Below are positions 58,278 to 64,000 of a stretch of DNA of 64,000 bases, piece by piece. Every line of letters begins with the position of its first letter. Position 1 is the first letter of the stretch. Source of the DNA: Burkholderiaceae bacterium 26 (lineage in GTDB: Bacteria > Pseudomonadota > Gammaproteobacteria > Burkholderiales > Burkholderiaceae); the NCBI GenBank assembly GCA_000955795.1, contig JYOB01000016.1, positions 397,908 to 461,907 of the forward strand. The letters are read 5' to 3'. Both the position numbers and the translations under genes were made by a program. A model generated the notes under the pieces. The model worked only from the letters and a program-made list of their open reading frames with translations, did no database searches and had not been told where the DNA came from.

Positions 58278-60197
58278 GTGAATCACGTCGAAATGCAGGC
58301 TCAAGGCCGGCAGCTTCAAACCGGGCACCAAACGCCGCCCCCGGCAGGTGTGCCAAATCACCCATACAGGCAGGTTGCCGTGAGCGATGCGCCTGCGCGT
58401 TGCGAGACGGACGCGCGCGACGGCACTGTCTGGCACGTGCGCAATACCGAGGCGCTTGCCGAGCATCCGCAACGCATGACCGACTGCCTCGTGGCGGGCG
58501 CGCAGCGCCATCCGGATCGTGTGCTGGCTGCACGTCGAGGCGGAGACGGCGCGTGGATCAAGCTGACGTACCGCGAGATGCTCGAGCGTGCCCGAGCCAT
58601 CGGTCAGGCGTTGCTGGATCGCGGTGTTTCCACCGAGCGCCCGCTGGCGATTCTGTCCGGCAATGATCTTGAGCATCTGCAGCTGGCGCTGGGTGCGATG
58701 TGGGCGGGCGTGCCGTATGCGCCGGTGTCGCCGCCGTATGCATTGGTCTCGACGGACTTCGGCAAGCTGCGCCACGTGTTTGACGTGCTGACGCCGGGGC
58801 TCGTCTATGCGGCAGATGGCGCGGCCTTCGCCAAAGCCATTGATGCGGTGGTGCCGGAGGGCGTGGAGGTCATCACGCGCGACGGCGTACTGCCTGGCCG
58901 CAACGCTACAGCCTTCGACATGCTGCTGCAGACCCCCGTAACGACGGCAGATGCCGCGCAGGCCGCAACCGGCCCCGATACGCTGGTGAAGGTGCTCTTC
59001 ACCTCCGGCTCGACACGCGCGCCCAAGGCTGTGCCGACCACGCACCGCATGCTGTGCAGCAACCAGCAGATGCTGCGCCAGACCATTCCCGAATTTGCCA
59101 AGGAGCCGCCGGTGCTGGTGGACTGGCTGCCCTGGAACCACACCTTTGGCGGCAGCCACAACGTCGGCATCGTGCTTTACAACGGCGGCACGCTGTATAT
59201 CGATGACGGCCGCCCCGTGCCGGGCAAATTCGACGAGACGCTGCGCAATCTGCACGAGATCGCACCCACCGCGTATTTCAACGTGCCCAAGGGGTGGGAA
59301 GAGCTTGCGCTGGCGCTGGAACGGGACCCGGCGCTGCGCGAGACCTTCTTCTCGCGCGTGAAGCTCTACTTCTTTGGCGGTGCAGGCCTCTCGCAAGAGG
59401 CATGGGACCGGCTGGAGCGCGTCACCGAACAGCACTGCGGCGAGCGCATCCGCATCATGGCTGGTCTGGGCATGACCGAGACCTCGCCGTGCTGCCTGTT
59501 CACCACCGCGCCGATCATGCGCTCGGGCTATGTCGGCACGCCGGCGCCCGGGTGCGAACTCAAGCTCGTGCCCGTGGGCGACAAGCTGGAGGCGCGCTTT
59601 CGCGGGCCGCACGTCATGCGTGGCTATTGGCGCCTGGGCGAAGAGCCTGCCGCCCCGGTCTTCGATGAAGACGGCTATTACTGCAGCGGCGACGCGCTGC
59701 GTTTCTACGATCCGGAGCACCCCGAGAAAGGCCTCGTCTTCGATGGCCGCATCGCGGAGGACTTCAAGCTCAGCTCCGGCACCTTCGTGAGCGTGGGGCC
59801 ACTGCGTGCCCGCGTGATTGCGGGGGGCGCGCCGTACGTGCAGGACGTGGTGATTGCCGGCATGAACCGTGACGACATCGGCTTGCTGGTGTTTCCGCAA
59901 ATGGAGCGATGTCGCGGCCTGTCTGGCCTGCCGCCCACCGCGAGTGTGGCCGAGGTGCTGGCCGCCCCCACCGTGCATGCCGCGTTTTCGGCGCTGCTGC
60001 ATGAACTGAATGCCACCGCCACCGGCAGCGCCACGCGCGTGGCGCGACTGCTCTTGCTTGACGCGCCGCCGTCGCTGGACCGTGGCGAGATCACAGACAA
60101 GGGCACGCTCAACCAGCGTGCCGTGCTTACCCACCGTGCGGAGCAGGTCGACACGCTGTATCGCGATGGCGATCCCGCTGTCATCCGCGCGGGCTGA
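58278..60197 (+). CDS. fcs: Feruloyl-CoA synthetase
   Basis: Acyl-adenylate-forming ligase of 639 residues that activates ferulate (and p-coumarate or caffeate) with ATP and CoA. The phosphate-binding motif is [20 protein letters not shown] near residues 240-259; [11 protein letters not shown] and the C-terminal [17 protein letters not shown] follow. The length of about 620-640 and the [14 protein letters not shown] motif are characteristic of the Fcs family. The start is GTG 58278, eight bases after AGGAG. It supplies the substrate of the first gene in the operon. Confidence 0.93.
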   Translation: MNHVEMQAQGRQLQTGHQTPPPAGVPNHPYRQVAVSDAPARCETDARDGTVWHVRNTEALAEHPQRMTDCLVAGAQRHPDRVLAARRGGDGAWIKLTYREMLERARAIGQALLDRGVSTERPLAILSGNDLEHLQLALGAMWAGVPYAPVSPPYALVSTDFGKLRHVFDVLTPGLVYAADGAAFAKAIDAVVPEGVEVITRDGVLPGRNATAFDMLLQTPVTTADAAQAATGPDTLVKVLFTSGSTRAPKAVPTTHRMLCSNQQMLRQTIPEFAKEPPVLVDWLPWNHTFGGSHNVGIVLYNGGTLYIDDGRPVPGKFDETLRNLHEIAPTAYFNVPKGWEELALALERDPALRETFFSRVKLYFFGGAGLSQEAWDRLERVTEQHCGERIRIMAGLGMTETSPCCLFTTAPIMRSGYVGTPAPGCELKLVPVGDKLEARFRGPHVMRGYWRLGEEPAAPVFDEDGYYCSGDALRFYDPEHPEKGLVFDGRIAEDFKLSSGTFVSVGPLRARVIAGGAPYVQDVVIAGMNRDDIGLLVFPQMERCRGLSGLPPTASVAEVLAAPTVHAAFSALLHELNATATGSATRVARLLLLDAPPSLDRGEITDKGTLNQRAVLTHRAEQVDTLYRDGDPAVIRAG

Positions 60198-60257
60198 TCC
60201 CAACGCAGCAATACGACCAACCGGCAAAGACTGGTTCATCCACCCAGGAGGAGACTC

Positions 60258-62006
60258 ATGAAGACCGTCATGTCACGGGGCATGGCGCTGGCCGCGCTCG
60301 CCCTCGCGCTGAGCTGCGCCGGCTGCAACGACGACAGCACAGGCGACGCATCAACGTCGCAAGCATCGCAACTGCCACAACTCACGCCTGCCACCGGTTT
60401 GAATCTCGCCACCGCGTGCGAGAGCTTTGCCGGCAAGCTGAGTTTTGCCAACACCAGCATCACCGCCATCTCCACCGTGGCGGCAGGCACATTGAGCGTG
60501 GGCGGCAACGCCGTCCCCGAGCATTGCCTGATCACCGGAACCATGAACACCCGCGTGAGCCCGGTAGACGGCAAGACTTACGCCATCGGTTTTGAAATGC
60601 GTCTGCCCAAGGCGTGGAATGGTCGCTTCTTCTATCAGGCCAACGGCGGGCTGGATGGCTCGGTGGCCACCGCGTTGGGCGCGTTGGGTGGCGGGCCCGT
60701 CAGCAGTGCGCTGGGCTCGGGGTTTGCCGTGATCAGTTCGGATGCCGGGCATAACGGCAGCCAGGTGCCGCTGTTCGGGCGCGACCCGCAGGCGCGCCTC
60801 GACTACGGCTACGACGCCGTCGCCACACTCACGCCGATGGCCAAGTCGATGATCGCGCAGGTGTACGGCAAGACACCGGACCGCAGCTACTTTGGCGGGT
60901 GCTCCAACGGCGGGCGCCATGCGATGGTGGCCGCTGCGCGCTCGGCCAACGCGTATGACGGCATCGTGGCCGGCGACCCGGGCTTCCATCTGCCCAAGGC
61001 GGCCATCAACGAGGTGTACAGCGCGCAGCAACTGGCGACGGTGGCCACGGCCAACACCAGCGCTGGCTTTCCGGACATCACCACGTCCCTGAGCGCAACG
61101 GAGCGCGCCATGGTGGCCAGCCACGTGCTCGCCAAGTGCGATGCGCTGGACGGTACGGCCGACGGCATGATCAACAACCTGAAGGCGTGCCAGACCGCAT
61201 TCAGCCTCGCCACCGATGTACCCACTTGCACCGGCGCACGCGACGGCACTTGCCTGACATCCGCGCAGAAGACCGTGATGGCCAATCTGTTTGCCGGCGC
61301 GCACAACAGCGCAGGGCAGGCGTTGTACTCGGGCTTTTCGTTTGACGCCGGCATCAGCGGCAGCAACTGGGCAGCCTGGAAGCAGGGCAACTCGATCCAG
61401 CTCGACCCGGCAGCGCTGGCGTTCGTGTTTACGACCACGCCGCAGCCGGCGTCCGCCATCACGTCGCTCACCGCGTATGGCCTGGCATTCAACATGGACA
61501 CCGACGCGCCGAAGATCTTCGCCACCGACGCCACGTACACCGAATCCGCCTGGTCGTTCATGACGCCGCCCGATGAGACCAACCTCGGCACGCTCAAGGG
61601 GCGCGGCGCCAAGCTGATGGTCTATCACGGCACGAGCGACCCCGTGTTCTCGTCCGACGACACGACCGACTGGTACCAGCGCCTGGCTGCTGCCAACGGC
61701 GGCGATGCCAGCAACTTCGCGCGCTTCTATCCGGTCCCCGGCATGAACCACTGCGCGGGCGGCCCGACCGCAGACCAGTTCGACATGCTCACGCCGCTGG
61801 TGGCCTGGGTGGAACACGGCGTGGCGCCCGACAGTGTGGTTGCCACCGCGCGCGGCCCATCCAACGCCGTGCCCAATGCCGAAGTGCCCAGCGACTGGAA
61901 TTCCGCCGGCCACGACCGCACACGCCCCCTGTGCGCATACCCGAAGAACGCCCGCTATACGGGCACCGGCAACATCAACGACGCCTCGAGCTTCAGTTGC
62001 CAATGA
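60258..62006 (+). CDS. Tannase/feruloyl-esterase family lipoprotein
   Basis: Secreted alpha/beta-hydrolase of 582 residues with a signal peptide and a Cys at residue 23 (SCAGCND) that may be lipidated. The tannase-family nucleophile is Ser216 in GGCSNGGRHAM; Asp is in HGTSDPVFS and His in PGMNHCAGGP, with Cys residues next to the Ser and His as in the family's CS-D-HC arrangement. It would cut ferulate or gallate esters from plant material outside the inner membrane, delivering free hydroxycinnamate to the operon. AGGAGG precedes ATG 60258. Confidence 0.9.
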   Translation: MKTVMSRGMALAALALALSCAGCNDDSTGDASTSQASQLPQLTPATGLNLATACESFAGKLSFANTSITAISTVAAGTLSVGGNAVPEHCLITGTMNTRVSPVDGKTYAIGFEMRLPKAWNGRFFYQANGGLDGSVATALGALGGGPVSSALGSGFAVISSDAGHNGSQVPLFGRDPQARLDYGYDAVATLTPMAKSMIAQVYGKTPDRSYFGGCSNGGRHAMVAAARSANAYDGIVAGDPGFHLPKAAINEVYSAQQLATVATANTSAGFPDITTSLSATERAMVASHVLAKCDALDGTADGMINNLKACQTAFSLATDVPTCTGARDGTCLTSAQKTVMANLFAGAHNSAGQALYSGFSFDAGISGSNWAAWKQGNSIQLDPAALAFVFTTTPQPASAITSLTAYGLAFNMDTDAPKIFATDATYTESAWSFMTPPDETNLGTLKGRGAKLMVYHGTSDPVFSSDDTTDWYQRLAAANGGDASNFARFYPVPGMNHCAGGPTADQFDMLTPLVAWVEHGVAPDSVVATARGPSNAVPNAEVPSDWNSAGHDRTRPLCAYPKNARYTGTGNINDASSFSCQ

Positions 62007-62035
62007 CGGCCGCCCAACATCCGGAAGGAGATGCC

Positions 62036-63256
62036 ATGCAAACCACCACCACGACATTGACCCGGGAGAACGTTGGCCCTGGTGTCGCCATGACCCTCGG
62101 GCTGTGCTTCATCGTTGCGCTGCTTGAGGGGCTCGATCTGCAATCCATCGGTGTGGCCGCGCCGCGCATGGCGCGCGAGTTCGGCCTATCGGTCGGGCAG
62201 ATGGGCCTGGCTTTCAGTGCCGGCACGTTCGGCCTGTTGCCGGGTGCCATGCTGGGCGGCCGCCTGGCCGACCGCATCGGCCGCAAGCGCGTGCTGATCC
62301 TGGCCACAGCGCTGTTCGGCATCTTTTCGATCGCCACCGCGCACGTGTGGGATTTCAACAGCCTGCTGATGATCCGCGTGGCCACCGGTATCGGCCTGGG
62401 TGCCGCCATGCCCAACCTGATCGCGCTGTGTGCTGAGGCAGTACCCACACGCCTGCGCAACACCGCCGTGAGCATCATGTATTGCGGCATCCCGTTTGGC
62501 GGCGCTATCGCCGCGGTGGTCGGCATGTTGAGCGCGGGCGATTCCGGCTGGCGCCACATCTTCTACGTGGGCGGCTTCGGCCCGCTGGTGGTGGTGCCGC
62601 TGCTGCTGACGCTGCAGGAATCGCGCCGGTTCGACGGCGCACAGCGTGGCGCCATTCAGCCACCGCCCGTGTCATGGGCACTGTTTGGCGAGCGCCGCAC
62701 GACCGCCACGCTGTTCCTGTGGGTCAGCTATTTCTTCACGCTGATCGTGCTGTATTTCCTGCTCAACTGGCTGCCTTCGCTGATGGCCGCTCAGGGGCTG
62801 AGCCGGCCGCAGGTGGGCATGGTGCAGATCCTGTTCAACATCGGTGGCGGTGCGGGTGCGTTGGGTATCGGCATGCTGATGGACGCGGCGCGCCCGCGCT
62901 GGGTGGTGTCCGGCATGTATGTCGGCATCATCGCGGCGCTGTCGTTGCTGGCCGCTGCGGGCGGCATGGCGTCGATGTCGGCGGGGGCCTTCATGGCCGG
63001 GCTGTTTGTGATCGGCGCGCAGTCGGTGCTGTATGCGCTGGCGGCAGCCTACTACCCGACCGTCGTGCGCGGTACCGGCGTGGGCGCGGCGGTGGCGGTG
63101 GGCCGGCTGGGCTCGATCGCCGGGCCGCTGCTGGCGGGCCAACTGCTTGCGATGGGGCAGCACGCCACCACCATCATCGGCGCGAGCATCCCCGTCACCG
63201 TTGTTGCGGCGCTGGCGGCGTTGCTGCTGCTCAAGCGGCCGCGCGTGCAGGACTGA
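62036..63256 (+). CDS. MFS transporter, aromatic acid:H+ symporter (PcaK/AAHS-like)
   Basis: Twelve-span transporter of 406 residues. LLEGLDLQSIGVAAPRMARE in span 1 (the Asp is important in PcaK) and GGRLADRIGRKRVLILATAL in the span 2-3 loop define the aromatic acid group. GGAAGGAG precedes ATG 62036. Lying between the esterase and a porin in the ferulate operon, it most likely imports ferulate or related hydroxycinnamates. Confidence 0.92.
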   Translation: MQTTTTTLTRENVGPGVAMTLGLCFIVALLEGLDLQSIGVAAPRMAREFGLSVGQMGLAFSAGTFGLLPGAMLGGRLADRIGRKRVLILATALFGIFSIATAHVWDFNSLLMIRVATGIGLGAAMPNLIALCAEAVPTRLRNTAVSIMYCGIPFGGAIAAVVGMLSAGDSGWRHIFYVGGFGPLVVVPLLLTLQESRRFDGAQRGAIQPPPVSWALFGERRTTATLFLWVSYFFTLIVLYFLLNWLPSLMAAQGLSRPQVGMVQILFNIGGGAGALGIGMLMDAARPRWVVSGMYVGIIAALSLLAAAGGMASMSAGAFMAGLFVIGAQSVLYALAAAYYPTVVRGTGVGAAVAVGRLGSIAGPLLAGQLLAMGQHATTIIGASIPVTVVAALAALLLLKRPRVQD

Positions 63257-63367
63257 CACAGCGCTTCTTCAGCGCCGTCCGCCCGGATGGCGCCTTCCAC
63301 GCATTCCAAACTACCGGCTCGCCAGACATGGGGGGCGGGACCGGCTCGACCCTAGGAGGGGCCGCAC

Positions 63368-64000
63368 ATGCAAACCACCACCTTGCCCACGCACTGTCTC
63401 GCACTGGCAGCGGCTACGTGCGCACTCGCCAGCGGCACCGCGAACGCCCAGAGCGTCACGCTTTACGGCCTGATCGACACCGGCATTGAATACGTGAGCC
63501 ATGCCAATGCCAACGGCAATGGCCTCACGCGCATCCCCTCCGTGACGGGAACGCTGCCCTCGCGCTGGGGCCTGCGCGGCGCTGAAGACCTGGGCAACGG
63601 CATGAAGGCCGTGTTCACGCTGGAAAGCGGTTTCAACACCGACACCGGCACCTCCGGCCAGGGCGGTCGTCTCTTCGGCCGGCAGGCGTGGGTCGGGCTC
63701 GCAAGCGATTACGGCACCGTCACGCTGGGCAGGCAGTACAGCATGGTGTTTCTGTCGCTGGCCGATGCTGACATTCTCGGCCCCAGCCAATACGCCATCG
63801 GGTCACTGGATGCCTACATTCCCAACGCACGTACCGACAACACGATCGCCTACAAGGGCACCTTCAGCGGCCTGACGGTGGGCGCCACGTATTCGTTCGG
63901 CCACGATGCGGCGGGCGGTGTGCCGGCGTCCGGCACCTGTGCGGGAGAGGTAGCGGGTAATGCATCGGCGTGCCGCACCATGTCGGCAATGGTGAAGTAC
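63368..64000 (+). CDS. Gram-negative porin, 3' end cut by window
   Basis: The first 211 codons of an outer-membrane porin. The signal peptide ends ...ANAQSVTLYGLIDTGIEYVS, the typical N-terminus of Burkholderiales porins, and GLRGAEDLGNGMKAVFTLES, RLFGRQAWVGL and GTVTLGRQYS follow. AGGAGG precedes ATG 63368. The frame is still open at 64000, with about 150 residues missing. It is probably the last or a late gene of the ferulate operon and gives hydroxycinnamates or their esters passage through the outer membrane (inference). Confidence 0.92.
   Translation, partial: MQTTTLPTHCLALAAATCALASGTANAQSVTLYGLIDTGIEYVSHANANGNGLTRIPSVTGTLPSRWGLRGAEDLGNGMKAVFTLESGFNTDTGTSGQGGRLFGRQAWVGLASDYGTVTLGRQYSMVFLSLADADILGPSQYAIGSLDAYIPNARTDNTIAYKGTFSGLTVGATYSFGHDAAGGVPASGTCAGEVAGNASACRTMSAMVKY

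Noticed and set aside
56775-60239. Open frame of 1154 codons on the minus strand
   Set aside because: It is antisense to vanillin dehydrogenase and feruloyl-CoA synthetase, both of which have complete catalytic motifs. The antisense protein is rich in Arg, His and Gly with no domain pattern, as expected from high-GC codon bias.
60351-62057. Open frame of 568 codons on the minus strand
   Set aside because: Antisense to the tannase-family gene; low-complexity Gly/Arg/His-rich translation and no ribosome site or family motif.
1-64000. CRISPR array, prophage, toxin-antitoxin pair or restriction system
   Set aside because: No regularly spaced repeats, phage structural genes, recognisable toxin/antitoxin pairs or methylase/endonuclease motifs were seen; the regulators present belong to metabolic operons.

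Overview
The window is high-GC DNA, densely coded on both strands, with long divergent and convergent operons, many LacI/MarR/AraC/TetR regulators, Gram-negative porins and several aromatic- and sugar-acid-degradation gene sets. This looks like a betaproteobacterium of the order Burkholderiales, most likely Ralstonia or a close relative. That placement is my inference from gene families and gene order; no rRNA or other phylogenetic marker is present. I see no tRNA, rRNA, CRISPR array, phage or complete insertion sequence.

Layout. 1-3.8 kb: beta-oxidation set on the minus strand (FadJ-type bifunctional enzyme cut by the window edge, thiolase, acyl-CoA dehydrogenase) with a divergent GlxA-type AraC regulator. 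4.9-6 kb: a 44-residue membrane protein, a tautomerase and its MarR regulator. 6.05-6.53 kb: a non-coding pair of long inverted repeats. 6.6-11.1 kb: Fur-type iron-uptake operon (two small membrane proteins, PepSY protein, TonB-dependent siderophore receptor). 11.2-17.5 kb: DsbA/HCCA isomerase-like protein, an SDR lacking its catalytic residues, TetR, two paralogous lipoproteins, AraC/EamA divergent pair and an orphan LacI regulator. 17.5-19.2 kb: A+T-rich island with a Wzz-like membrane protein. 19.2-25.7 kb: XylFGH-type sugar ABC operon with a uronate-dehydrogenase-like enzyme, a decayed OprB porin stub, and a divergent porin; two mirror-image promoters carry the same LacI-type operator. 25.8-34.8 kb: cyanase, a GntR/FCD regulator, and a seven-gene operon (branched-chain-type ABC transporter, M20 carbamoylase-like hydrolase, M81/MlrC-like metallopeptidase). 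34.8-42.4 kb: sugar-diacid (aldarate) operon under a LacI/GntR-like repressor. 42.4-47.9 kb: D-amino-acid/amide operon (MFS, amidase, RidA, DadA-like oxidase) with an XRE-cupin regulator and the wreck of a D-aminoacylase gene. 48.2-55.1 kb: a membrane protein and an RND efflux triad. 55.2-64 kb: hydroxycinnamate (ferulate) degradation, with MarR repressor, feruloyl-CoA hydratase/lyase, vanillin dehydrogenase, feruloyl-CoA synthetase, a tannase/feruloyl-esterase-family lipoprotein, an MFS importer and a porin that runs off the end.

Together the genes describe a soil or plant-associated generalist. The best-supported complete route is ester-bound ferulate -> ferulate -> feruloyl-CoA -> vanillin -> vanillate. 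The most unusual observations are two gene remnants (OprB at 24181-24300; D-aminoacylase at 47497-47845), the mirrored LacI promoters, the nested inverted repeats, the aldarate operon whose enzymes do not form a textbook pathway, and the carbamoylase/MlrC operon of unknown substrate.
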